Shown here: in pieces, positions 1 through 10,905 of the stretch
How positions within the stretch are numbered: position 1 is the first letter of the stretch
Layout: each line of letters begins with the position of its first letter
Origin: Drosophila miranda
Taxonomy: Eukaryota; Arthropoda; Insecta; Diptera; Drosophilidae
Assembly: GCF_003369915.1 (NCBI RefSeq)
Contig: NW_022881614.1
Span: forward strand, 32,695,474-32,759,473
DNA: 64,000 nucleotides
Direction of reading: 5' to 3'
Notes under the pieces: model-generated
What the model saw: only the letters and a program-made list of their open reading frames with translations
What the model was told of the DNA's origin: nothing
Database searches by the model: none
Program-made: the position numbers and the translations under genes

Positions 1-396
1 AGATTTTGCACTGTAGAAGATATGGTCATCCTCACCGATTCTGCGTTTTTGGTTTTATCGTATCTTTAAAAATGTAGATGCCACAAATTTTCGTCCTTTG
101 TGGGGGCGAAAGTGGGCGGGGCGAAGTTTTGAAATATTTTTGTAGCAGTGACATATCACAGAAGTCTGGATCCAAAACATCGTTGCTCTAGCTCTTATAG
201 TCTTTGAGCACTAGGCGCTGAAGGGGACGGACGGACGGACGGACGGACAGACAGGGCTCAATCGACTCGGCTATTGGTGCTGATCAAGAATATATATACT
301 TTATGGGATCGGAAACGATTCCTTCTGGACGTTACACACATCCACTTTTACCACAAATCTAATATACCCCAATACTCATTTTGAGTATCGGGTATA
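1..396 (+). mobile_element. DINE-1/Helentron-like repeat, 3' part
   Basis: This is the 3' portion of the repeat that recurs throughout the window. It contains the GGAC/GGACAGAC tandem tract (about 225-255), the conserved block with a TATATATACTTTA run, and the terminal hairpin in which CCAATACTC pairs with GAGTAT, ending in CGGGTATA. The family assignment rests on the similarity of this block to D. melanogaster INE-1/DINE-1 from memory. The 5' end lies outside the window. Confidence 0.75.
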
Positions 397-415
397 ATTA
401 AGGGTATGATCGTAC

Positions 416-886
416 CATGATGCAATTATACAAGGTGGTCTCGCCGGGAGCCGAAGTTCGTTCGTGTTGTCCCTTATCGTCAGTGCATGCTTGCTTGTTG
501 ATGATGAAGGTTGTTCACGGACGAATTTTTTGATATATTCTTAACCCTTATGTCCCGACAACAACAAAATTATAAAAAGCATATAAAAAAAATACCACAG
601 AATTAGAAGTAATCTTTATATATTATGTAAAAGAACATTTTAATATAACTAAAAATGTTGAAAAAAAATTATTAATGGCTGCATAAAATTTAAATATTAA
701 TATATCAGTAAAATCATTTTATTTTAAAATTTTAAAACCCACGGGCCTGTTAAGGGTTAATCAACATCAACATATACCGTCTCACTCACACTCACTATAC
801 TATGTGCCCTTCACTCGCACTTATTGCTAGCATACGTTAAGGGACTAACTTTTGCCGACGAGACCAACTTGTATAATTGCATCATG
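416..886. mobile_element. P-element-like MITE with 8-bp target duplication
   Basis: The 471-bp element has imperfect terminal inverted repeats of about 35 bp. The left end begins CATGATGCAATTATACAAG and continues GTGGTCTCGCCGG; the right end is its complement with two or three changes. It is flanked by GATCGTAC at 408-415 and again at 887-894. The canonical P-element terminus begins CATGATG and has AAGGTGGTCCCGTCG at the same spacing, and P elements make 8-bp target duplications, so the element belongs to the P superfamily. It has no coding capacity (AT-rich interior) and must be mobilised in trans. The target is just after the end of the DINE at 1-396. Confidence 0.85.
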
Positions 887-894
887 GATCGTAC

Positions 895-1154
895 TGTCAT
901 TCTGAGCTATTATCAAACGCAATCAGTTCCTTAGATAGGGAGTTTGACAATTATCGGGCAGAAAGGTAAATGGGTACCGTCCATTACCGTGAGAGCCATA
1001 AGTTAGAGATAGAGCAAAAATATTCAAACCGAAACTTGGCGACCGATAAGCGGGGACCTGTCCAATAAAAAAACACTCATAATTCAATCATTGAGTACCA
1101 GAATTGAAGTGCCTGGTACAATGGTCCGTCCCTTCATCGTTTTCAGTTTGGAAT
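895..1154. other. 5' flank of the ETHE1-like gene
   Basis: There is no open gene here. The segment ends in a candidate 3' splice site (CGTTTTCAG, about 1137-1145) just before the first ATG, so an untranslated first exon further upstream is possible. The last 20 nt before the ATG resemble the same position upstream of the Sod3-like gene (before 41911). Confidence 0.4.
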
Positions 1155-2277
1155 ATGTTGCGAATTCTTGCGATTGCCACAATATGTGCGACTGCTCAGC
1201 CGGTAAGACCCTAAAGTTTTAATACTCGATATAATGACAATCCATTATTCAATTCTCATACGGCCCTTTGCTTGCCTTGTTGGAAAACATCCAGAATGGT
1301 TTAACAAGTCTGCCGGAGCGCCAACCCTTTACATCGGACTTCTTCTTCCGTCAAGTGCGTACTCTCCTTTAATGTAAACTGTAAGCAACTGTCCCAACTG
1401 ATTCCCAGCAGCTTTTCGATGAGGAGAGCAGTACCTACAGCTACTTGCTGGCGGATCTGAAGACTGGCGAGGCCGTGATTATCGATCCTGTGCTGGAGCA
1501 GGCCAAGCGAGATGCCCAGCTGGTCAAGGAGCTGGGCTTCAAGCTCAAATATGCCAGTGAGTATTTTTAGTCACTATACATACATATATATAACTAATAT
1601 CACTTATTTATTATTTCTCCCAAGTCAACACACACATGCACGCGGATCATATCACGGGCAGCGGCTGGTTGAGGGAGCTGACTGGCTGCCAGTCGATGAT
1701 TGCCGCCGCCAGCGGAGCCAAAGCGGATCTGTATCTGAGGGAGGGCGATCGTATTGCATTTGGAAGCCATGTCATTGATGTCCTAGCCACTCCGGCCCAC
1801 ACCAATGGCTGCATGAGCTACGTGATCAAGGAGCAGGCCTGCGTCTTCACTGGCGACACGGTTCTGATACGCGGCTGTGGACGCACAGACTTCCAGGAGG
1901 GCAGTTCAGAATTTTTCTACGAAAATGTCCATACCAAAATCTTTACACTGCCCGATAGCTATCGCATCTATCCGGCTCACGACTACAAGTGAGTTACAGG
2001 AATATAAAAATAAAGGGAAGATCGAGTGCTAATGCGTTGATCCTTACAGAGGACAACTAGAGAGCAGCGTGTGGGAGGAGAAGCGCTATAACCCCCGTCT
2101 GACTAAGGATCTGGAGGAGTTTATTCAAATCATGGATAATCTTAACTTGTCATATCCCAATAAGATAGGTGGTGTTATTGAAAGGTATAGGATAATCCCG
2201 TAACTAATGGATATCTTTCAGATGTCTCGCTGCCTGCCAATCGAGAGTGCGGAGTCTACGATATACCAAAGGAGTAG
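1155..2277 (+). CDS. ETHE1: ETHE1-like persulfide dioxygenase (six exons, intact)
   Basis: This is a metallo-beta-lactamase-fold enzyme of the ETHE1 family, which oxidises glutathione persulfide to sulfite in mitochondrial sulfide catabolism. The exons I read are 1155-1202, 1295-1354, 1412-1556, 1625-1988, 2050-2168 and 2222-2277; together they give 264 codons in frame with GT/AG borders. The metal site THMHADH is encoded at the start of exon 4. TPAHTNGC supplies the later histidine and FTGD the aspartate, followed by [10 protein letters not shown] and IYPAHDY, all ETHE1 hallmarks. The C-terminus [12 protein letters not shown] is typical of the family. The first exon ([16 protein letters not shown]) resembles the Sod3 signal exon rather than a mitochondrial presequence, so the true N-terminus is uncertain. 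Exons 4-6 are duplicated at 9910-10636. Confidence 0.85.
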
Positions 2278-2421
2278 TCCATTAACAAAAATATAACGTT
2301 AATTTAATTAAATAAATGCATTGAAAAAAATAGACAAGCTTATATACTTTTAAAAAGAATTTCTGACCGAAGCTCTGGCACTTTAAAGCAATCAAATGTG
2401 TAAGCATGGCCATTATTTATA

Positions 2422-2522
2422 GCCACCAGTGTATGCACGAGCCTTGCACGTATTGTGAGACTTGTGCACTCGGAGTAAATCTGGCCACCAGTGTGGGCAC
2501 GAGCCGAGCACGTATTTTGTGA
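2422..2522. repeat. Imperfect direct repeat 3' of ETHE1
   Basis: Two copies of a roughly 38-bp motif (2422-2459 and 2483-2522) share GCCACCAGTGT, GCACGAGCC and GCACGTATT. Both are retained in the duplicated unit (about 10781-10882). The rest of 2278-2546 is the 3' flank, with AATAAA at about 2311; no further gene was seen. Confidence 0.6.
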
Positions 2523-2546
2523 CGAGATGGTGATAAACTATGTAAA

Positions 2547-3166
2547 ACGAGGGGGAACGTTGTGAGTTGCAGCCGACACCGCAACTCTACAGTTATACCC
2601 AATACTTAGTCAGTATGGCTCTCCTCTGGCACGACAAAGAGTGCGTGCGAGAGAGACAGAAAATCAGTCTGAGCGTGACGTCGGGGGCTGCGTAGCCAGT
2701 GCAAATTGATTTGTTCCTTTTGGCTATAAAAATGATCTGATCTAATCCAGATTCAGCAATCTGATAGATATGGTCAGTATCTGTGATTCTGCGTTTTTAT
2801 TTTTCTCGAATGTGCAATATTGTGGATGCAACAGATTTTCGTCCTTTGTGGGGGCGGAAGTGGGCGGGGCGAAGTTTTGAAATATTTTTGTAGCAGTGAC
2901 ATATCACAGAAGTCTGGATCCAAAACATCGTTGCTCTAGCTCTTATAGTCTTTGAGCACTAGGCGCTGAAGGGGACGGACAGACGGACGGACGGACGGAC
3001 GGACGGACGGACAGACAGACAGGGCTCAATCGACTCGGCTATTGATGCTGATCAAGCATATATATACTTTATAGGGTCGGAAACGATTCCTTCTGGACGT
3101 TACACACATCCACTTTTACCACAAATCTAATATACCCCAATACTCATTTTGAGTATCGGGTATAAA
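2547..3166 (+). mobile_element. DINE-1/Helentron-like repeat (internally deleted)
   Basis: It begins ACGAGGGGGAACGTTGTGAGTTGC, whose 5' hairpin pairs GAGTTGC with GCAACTC, and ends with the GAGTATCGGGTATA hairpin. It is shorter than the roughly 1-1.1 kb copies because the middle modules are missing. It forms the left member of a DINE / hAT-remnant / DINE composite. Confidence 0.8.
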
Positions 3167-3913
3167 AACCGCACGTAAGCGTGTCCCGGCAGCCGTTTGA
3201 ACAATTGCGAAGAATGCAAACATTGTATAAGAGCTAATAATGGTGCTTTTATTAAACACTTAATTGAAAAATACAATTGAAAAGTAAATCTAAACGATTG
3301 ATAGCTCTTAAGCTATTTCCAGTGTTTAAATGCTTAGACTATCCCAATGATAGTACCGTTCACATTCAGCACTTGATAAAGCTTTGCGAGTGTGAGAGAG
3401 TAATTCAGAGAGGAATTAGGTTTCTCACCCACACGACACGATCCGATCCGATCTCAGGCAGTGCTGCCAGTTTAGCCCATTTCAGGCTAGATCTAGCATT
3501 TTTAAAAGTAGACTAGCTTTTCAAATTCATTAGAGCATGATTTTGGTTCTGTTAAATTTCGGACTACCCTATAAATTTGAAGTTCTTAAGAAACTCAATG
3601 TATTTTCCGTTGGAAACGTGGAAAGTTCTGGAAGATAGTAAAATCACCGTCATTGATATTGGCCTACAAATTCTATTCAAATGTTCTCCTTCTCACGGTC
3701 AAATGCTGATGTGGAATGGGTATTAGTTAAAACTAAACTGCGCAACAGTTTGCATATAAAAACCGTTAAATGCAATCTTGAGCATAAGGTTTTTTTTAAG
3801 TTCATAATTTTTGCACGCATTTTAATTCTGTTTCAAATGTTAGAGGATTCGCTGATAAAGAAAATATTACCACCACTACGAATTGCCATTGAAATATTTG
3901 AATTTAATTTTAA
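3167..3913 (+). pseudogene. Captured remnant of a hAT-like transposase, copy 1
   Basis: This 747-bp single-copy-type segment sits between two direct DINE repeats. It occurs four times in the window (also 11875, 23017 and 56359), always in the same DINE-segment-DINE order. In the reading frame from 3681 it encodes RSNADVEWVLVKTKLRNSL, close to the SNADVERVFS...KTKLRNRL motif of the C-terminal dimerisation region of hAT transposases. The frame is broken upstream and no terminal inverted repeats are visible, so it is a fragment. The transposase assignment rests on that motif only. Confidence 0.5.
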
Positions 3914-4910
3914 AACGAGGGGAAACGTTGAGAGTTGCTGCAGACACCGCAACTCTACAGTTATACCCGATACTAAGTCAGTATGGCTCTCCTCCGGCAG
4001 ACGCTGCTAATATTAAACGACACGACAAAGAGTGCGTGCGAGAGAGACAGAAAATCAGTCTGAGCGTGACGTCGGGCACTGCGTAGCCAGTGCAAATTGA
4101 TTTGTTCCTTTTGGCTATAAAAATTATCTGATCTGGTCCAGATTCAGCAATCTGATAGATATGGTCGTTATCTATGATTCTGCGTTTTTAGTTTTTTCGA
4201 ATGTGCAATATTGTGGATGCAACAGATTTTCGTTCTTTGTGGGGGCGGAAGGGGGTGGGGCGAAATTCTGAGATATACGTTTAATAGTGAGATCTAACAG
4301 AAGTGCGGATACCAAATTTGGTTACTCTAGCCTTGGTAGTCTCTGAGATTTGTGGATGCCCCAGATTTTCGTCCTTTGCGGGGGCGGAAGGGGGTGTGGC
4401 GAAATTTGGACACGAAACGGTCAAGGTCCGATATCACAGGAGTGTGGATACCAAATTTGGTTGCTCTGGCTTTTATAGGTTCTGAGATCCTTGAACTCAT
4501 ATTGTGCAATTGACAAAACCGACCATGAAACCTGTGTGTTAGAGAGAGACAGAGCGAGAAAGAATGAAATTGTTTTCTTGATTCTGGCTATAATAATTAT
4601 ACGATCTGGTTGAGATCTTACATTCTAAAACATATAGTCATCCTCTACGATTCTGCGTTTTTGGTTTTATTGTATCTTTAAAAATGTGGATGCCACAGAT
4701 TTTCGTCCTTTGTGGGGGCGGAAGTGGGCGGGGCGAAGTTTTGAAATATTTTTGTAGCAGTGACATATCACAGAAGTCTGGATCCAAAACATCGTTGCTC
4801 TAGCTCTTATAGTCTTTGAGCACTAGGCGCTGAAGGGGACGGACAGACGGACGGACGGACAGACGGACAGACGGACAGACCCCAATACTCATTTTGAGTA
4901 TCGGGTATAA
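3914..4910 (+). mobile_element. DINE-1/Helentron-like repeat, abuts PolB start
   Basis: It runs from the 5' GAGTTGC hairpin to the 3' GAGTATCGGGTATA hairpin. The segment between the GGACAGAC tract and CCCAATACTC is deleted, so the TATATATACTTTA block is missing. Its end lies only about 25 nt before the PolB ATG at 4936, and the same end-to-ATG spacing is kept in copies 2 and 3. Confidence 0.8.
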
Positions 4911-4935
4911 AAATAAAAAATAAATAAAACTTAAA

Positions 4936-7900
4936 ATGGCATCAAAAGTTAAGTGCAACATGTGTGATAAGTCCGTTGACTTTTCAGAGTTTCAATCTCA
5001 TTATGAGAGATGCTCTGATTCTCGTAATAATGTGGTGTGTGACCTTTGCTCTAAGTCCATCGACTTAATAGAGTTTGATAGTCATTATGAAGCATGCTTG
5101 GGACCTAGGAATGCTTTTGAGATTCTTATGAGCAAAGGATCTAATTCAATTGATCTTCAAGGTCCTTCAACGTCAGGAGCTTCAAAACGGCCTCGATTGG
5201 ATACTCCGATGGAACTAAGGATTATTGACTGTTCAATTTGCGGTGAAAGTTACCCTTCGTCTAGGGAAAGACGCCATATGATGTCGGACAAACATAAGAA
5301 TGCAAGAGCAGCTCAACTAGAGGAAAATGAAAACGTTATTTTAATTTCAACGGAGTCGCGATTTCCTTTAAAATCATATCGTGTTCACTCAAATAAAAGT
5401 GAACAGATTTATTTAAAAGAGTTTTTTCATGATTGCAAAAATGATATTATCAATTTATTGCGTCACTGCATGAGTGAGTACAGATCCATAAAATACAATT
5501 TAAAAGTATATGGATTATACGTTAAAAACACTGATGATGAAAGCTTAACAGAAACAATGAAGCATTTCATTACTCCATACAAACCAATATATGAAAACGA
5601 GCTGATTGATGATTATCTAAATGATACCATAGAAAATTTGATAACTCTCAGCAGTGAATTCCAGGAGAAGGATTCAGGTTGGGCAATAAATTGTTTTAAA
5701 TATTTTGAACTTACCATGATAAAACTAGAGCATATCGCTGCAAACAGGCTTATCCAAGCTCCCAAAAAAATTAAGTCACGAAATGCACTCATAAATGTTA
5801 AAAATTACGAGGATTTTTGTTTCAAGTGGTGTGTTTTAGCATCATTAGCCTATGGAAAACACCTTAAAACTATATATCAAACAGCAGCATTAAAAAAAAT
5901 TTCCCGAGATAAGTTAACAATACCATCATCCTATCGATGCGGAAACATACGGCAAGACATCATTTATTATGAAGGAGTAAGATTAAATTTTTCCGGAATT
6001 GAGTTTCCAATAACAAGCAAAGGAATCAAGCGATTCGAATCAGCAAATGAGGATTTTAGCATCAATGTTTATGAAGTCGATGAGAATGGAAAAAACGTTG
6101 TGGGACCCACAGTGAGGACTAAGAAAATTCGGACTCACCACATAAACTTGCTTGGAATTAATAGTGATAATATGCAAATGATGCATTATGCATATATAAC
6201 GTGCATGAGAAAATTATGTTATTCACAACATAGTAAATCCCATAATACTGCATATTTTTGCGAGAACTGCTTGCAATTTTATAGTACAACAAATACTATA
6301 CATGACACTAAAGAGTGTGGAAAAGTTGCTGCTTTGTATCCTGAACCTAATACCAAAACTGTATTCAAAAGTTTTTCTAAAAAACTATCTCCACCAGTAG
6401 TAATTTATGCTGACATCGAAGCAGTTTTGGAAAATTACCATATAAATCTTAATGATCCATCAAAATCATCAACTACTATGGCACAGAGGCATACAGCATG
6501 TGCAGCATCATTTTATATTGTAAATAAATACAATGAACATCTAAATGAGATGTGGACATACGAAGGTAAATATTTTAACATTCCAGCAAAGGCAATAAAC
6601 TCATAAACATTATGATTTCGTTATTTCAGGACCGGATTGTATCCAAAAATTTTGTCAAGCACTTAGGATGAAAACCGATGGACTTTATGAGAAGTACTGG
6701 AAGTCCTATTAAAATCCAATCTATCAGTTTAACATTTGGGATGAGGATTATCAGGAACACGGTGATTGCTATGCCTGCGAGAAACAAATTTCTGATGATG
6801 ATCGAGAAAAATTCTTTGATCAGTTTACAGGACAATATGTAGGTCCTATTCATAAGCTGTGTAAACAGACATTTAGATTAAGCGATCCCTTTTTCCCGGT
6901 AGTTTTTCATAACTTGTCTCGTTATGATATACATTTATTTGTTACGTCAATAAAAGATGAACTAAGACCCATTCCTTGCAATAAAGAGTTATATATTGCG
7001 TTAACTCAAATTTGTAAGCTCGATGAATCTTATCTTCATCAATATAAAATTAGATATATAGATTCAAATAGATTTTTAAATTCAAGCTTAGAAAAACTCG
7101 CTAGTTATATGAACATAGCGAATTTTAAAATTTTGAAAACTAAATATCAAGGTGAAAAATTTGATATGCTATGACGAAAGGGAGTATTTCCCTATGATTA
7201 TTTGGATAGTTTTGAAAAATTTGATGAATCCCTGCTTCCTTTGCGAGATAATTTTTATAATTTACTGAATGATGAGGAATGTAGTGTTGAAGACTACAAC
7301 TTTGCTCAGAAGGTTTGGAGCGCATTTAATTGCAAATCTATTAGAGATTATTTAAAATTATATTTGGAAAGCGATGTTTTAATTCTTGCTGATGTATTTG
7401 AGAATTTTAGGAGTCTTTGTTCCCGAGTGTACAGGTTAGACCCCATTAATTATGTTACTGCTCCTTCAGTTTCATGGGATGCAATGTTAAAATACACAAG
7501 GGTAGAATTAGAACTTGTTAGTGATCCTGACATTTATAATTTTTTAAAAACTGCTGTTCGTGGAGGGTTGACCCAATGTACTCAACGGATTGCAACAGCA
7601 AATAACAAATATTTAAATAATAAATTTAAGCCTACCGAACCCATAAATTTCCTTTCATATATTGACGCCAACAACTTATATGGATGGGCTATGAGTCAAC
7701 CCCTTCCATTTTCTAATTTTAAATTTCTAAGTAACGATGAAATTTCATCTTTCAACGTTCTTAGCATATCGGCATCTAGTGATGTTGGATATATTTTAGA
7801 AGTAGATATGCGATATCCTGATGATATTCATAATAAGCATAATAGTTTACCTTTTTGCCCCGACAATAAGATTCCACCAGGAGGAAAGCAGACAAAACTA

Positions 7901-8932
7901 ATAGCTGACTTAAGTGATAAAAAGAACTATATAATCCATTTGAAGCAGCTACAGTTATGTATAGAGCAAGGTATGATTTTAGAAAAAATATCTAGAGTTT
8001 TATCATTTAATCAGTCCTGTTGGCTAAAACCTTATATTGACCTCAATACATCTCTTAGAAAATTAGCTAGCAATGACTTTGAGATAAACTTTTACAAATT
8101 AATGGCTAATGCCGTTTACGGTAAAACAATGGAGAATGTAGAAAAACGTCGTGAGGTTGCATTAGTTAAGCATTATGATTCAAGACAAAACTCAGCAGGG
8201 TTTAGACAACGCATAGCAAGACATAATTTCCACAGTGTTGAAATCTTTGGAGATAATTTGGCTGCCATTGAATCAACTAAGTCCCGAATTTTTTATGATA
8301 AGCCCATATACATTGGAGTTAGTGTACTAGAACTTTCAAAATGGTTAATGTATGACTATTTCTATAATTTTCATTCTGTAAAATGTCCATCATCAAAAAT
8401 ACTCTATTTGGATACAGATTCATTTATTATATCATCAGAAGAAGATTTTTATGATTTCATTAAATTCAATCCTAATCGCTTTGATACAACCAATTACCTA
8501 GCCTCAAACAGATTCGGTATCAATCTCGCTAATGACAAAGAGCTTGGATTAATGAAAGACGAAAATGCAGGAAAAATAATGACGTCGTTTGCAGGACTAA
8601 AAGCGAAAGCATACTCATATTTAATTGCTAAAGATGATAACACTGACTATAACGTAAAAAAGGTTAAAGGCGTAAAAAAGTCAGTAGTGAAACGATTAAC
8701 TCATACTCATTATATTGAATGCATTAAACATAAAAAAACTTATTATGGACAACAGAGAGTTATTAGAAGTAGAGGTCATAAAATTTATACTGAAATTGTA
8801 AATAAGATAAGTCTAAATTATAAGGATGACAAAAGATTTATATTACCTGATAATATTTCAACATTAGCTCATAATCACTATGAAATTAAAAATATTTTAG
8901 GTGCTAGTAATAATACACAAAATATGGTATAA
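4936..8932 (+). pseudogene. Maverick/Polinton protein-primed DNA polymerase B, copy 1 (two nonsense codons)
   Basis: This is the family-B DNA polymerase that replicates Maverick DNA by protein priming. Exon 1 is 4936-6565 and exon 2 is 6630-8932, joined over a 64-nt intron (GGTAAATATT...TTATTTCAG) that keeps the frame. The N-terminus has two CXXC...H...C fingers (CNMC, CDLC) and a CSIC...H...H finger. The exonuclease motifs are YADIEAV (Exo I), FHNLSRYDIH (Exo II) and YLESDVLILADVFE (Exo III). The polymerase motifs are DANNLYGWAM (A), KLMANAVYGKTME (B) and YLDTDSF (C). A TAA at 6710 and a TGA at 7172 break exon 2. The 5' exon reads through, unlike in copies 2 and 3. The integrase at 9048 converges on it. 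Copy 1 has leucine in motif C where copies 2 and 3 have methionine. Confidence 0.9.
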
Positions 8933-9047
8933 GTAAATTTAACATTATATTATTATTATTTTTTAATTTGTGTATAATTAAAACTATATTTCAATGTAAA
9001 AAATACACAAAAATAAATTAAATCTGATAAATATTTTGCGTGCTTAA

Positions 9048-9908
9048 TTATTTTAATATACTCTTTTTATCTATCCATGAATTGTGTGTTTCATCGAAAC
9101 CTAACCATTTAACAAAAACTTGTTCTTTTTTCCTTCTGAGTATTTTTTCCACTAAGAAAGCATTTTCATCTTTAACTTTTTGGAGTTCTTGATCATAAAA
9201 TGAGCCTTTGATCATTTCCCCCTTATAGTCCTCCAGTTCATATGTTACAGGATTAGTAGACTTTACTTTTAAAATTTTAAAAACTTCGGTTGTCCAGTTT
9301 GGATTATAGCCCTTTGTAAAAATACCTTTATATTTACTTATTCTAACAGGATCACCAATGGAAAACTTGTGTTTAGGAAATACCTTACAAATATTATAAG
9401 CTGTTTTCAAAATAAACTCTTCATTTTATTTGTTTACATCTATAGGCCTCATTTTTATAGTACGGTGATATGAATTATTATAATCTTTTAGTAATTCATG
9501 CAAGGTATAAATCCACGTATGATTACCCTGCATACTAAAGATTTTCCACATACGATTTTTTAATGTTCTATTAAAACGTTCACAAAATGGATGCCTTAAG
9601 GTGTGTATATGTATGGTAATGGTTAATGTTATTCTTTTTCATTAACTCTCCGAAGGCTAGATTAAAAAACTCCTTTCCTTGATCAGACTGAAATTTTTAG
9701 GTTTATGTTTAGATATTTTTAATATTTTCTTCAATGCTGATAAAACATCTAAAGCTGTTTTAGACTTAACGGGAACTGCATATGCATACTTCGAGAACGT
9801 GTCAATTACTGTCAGCAAGTACCTATATCCTTTGTTTTCCTTATAAAAGGGTATCATTTCAACTAAATCGATTTGCCACGTGTCATTAATTCCCTTTTGT
9901 ACGAATTT
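9048..9908 (-). pseudogene. Maverick integrase with chromodomain, copy 1, truncated
   Basis: This is a retroviral-type (DDE) Maverick integrase read on the minus strand. The C-terminal frame 9410-9048 ends in a chromodomain-like segment (VEKILRRKKEQVFVKWLGF). The catalytic part (9857-9657, VIDTFSKYAYAVPVKSK) is separated from it by frameshifts. One extra base near 9587, relative to copy 2, breaks the region of the catalytic glutamate. The N-terminal end is cut by the tandem-duplication junction at 9909, where ETHE1 intron sequence begins. It is dead in this copy. Confidence 0.85.
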
Positions 9909-9909
9909 A

Positions 9910-10636
9910 GTGAGTATTTTTAGTCACTATACATACATATATATAACTAATATCACTTATTTATTATTTCTCCCAAGTCAACACACACATGCACGCGGAT
10001 CATATCACGGGCAGCGGCTGGTTGAGGGAGCTGACTGGCTGCCAGTCGATGATTGCCGCCGCCAGCGGAGCCAAAGCGGATCTGTATCTGAGGGAGGGCG
10101 ATCGTATTGCATTTGGAAGCCATGTCATTGATGTCCTAGCCACTCCGGCCCACTCCAATGGCTGCATGAGCTACGTGATCAAGGAGCAGGCCTGCGTCTT
10201 CACTGGCGACACGGTTCTGATACGCGGCTGTGGACGCACAGACTTCCAGGAGGGCAGTTCAGAATTTTTCTACGAAAATGTCCATACCAAAATCTTTACA
10301 CTGCCCGATAGCTATCGCATCTATCCGGCTCACGACTACAAGTGAGTTACAGGAATATAAAAATAAAGGGAAGATCGAGTGCTAATGCGTTGATCCTTAC
10401 AGAGGACAACTAGAGAGCAGCGTGTGGGAGGAGAAGCGCTATAACCCCCGTCTGACTAAGGATCTGGAGGAGTTTATTCAAATCATGGATAATCTTAACT
10501 TGTCATATCCCAATAAGATAGGTGGTGTTATTGAAAGGTACTAGTATAGGATCATCCCGTAACTAATGGATCTCTTTCAGATGTCTCGCTGCCTGCCAAT
10601 CGAGAGTGCGGAGTCTACGATATACCAAAGGAGTAG
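9910..10636 (+). pseudogene. Partial ETHE1 copy (exons 4-6 only)
   Basis: The exons at 9978-10341, 10403-10521 and 10581-10636 match exons 4-6 of the gene at 1155. The copy lacks exons 1-3 and any promoter of its own because the duplication starts exactly at the third intron's GT. The open frame still holds THMHADH and [12 protein letters not shown] has become TPAHSNGC, and intron 5 has 6 extra nt. It can be expressed only by read-through or from a new promoter, so it is called a pseudogene. Confidence 0.9.
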
Positions 10637-10905
10637 TCCATTAACAAAAATATAACGTTAATTTAATTAAATAAATGCATTGAAAAAAATAGACAAGCTT
10701 ATATACTTTTAAAAAGAATTTCTGACCGAAGCTCTGGCACTTTAAAGCAATCAAATGTGTAAGCATGGCCATTATTTATAGCCACCAGTGTATGCACGAG
10801 CCTTGCACGTATTGTGAGACTTGTGCACTCGGAGTAAATCTGGCCACCAGTGTGGGCACGAGCCGAGCACGTATTTTGTGACGAGATGGTGATAAACTAT
10901 TTAAA

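Larger units (their letters stand above)
1557..9909 (+). repeat. Tandem duplication, left unit
   Basis: This 8.35-kb unit is repeated head to tail at 9910-18613. It starts at the GT of the third ETHE1 intron and ends inside the Maverick integrase. The units align collinearly (offset 8353 at the left, 8707-8708 further right). The difference in offset comes from about 350 bp of extra DINE sequence in the right unit. The join reads GAATTTA then GTGAGT, with at most 1 nt of microhomology. Confidence 0.9.

Noticed and set aside
3277-4509. Open frames of 60-109 codons within DINE and hAT-remnant sequence
   Set aside because: They recur with every repeat copy in both strands and have no coding pattern beyond the SNADVEW segment, so they were not listed as genes.
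6626-6853. 75-codon minus-strand hydrophobic ORF opposite PolB
   Set aside because: It lies antisense to conserved PolB exon 2 sequence and is a shadow.
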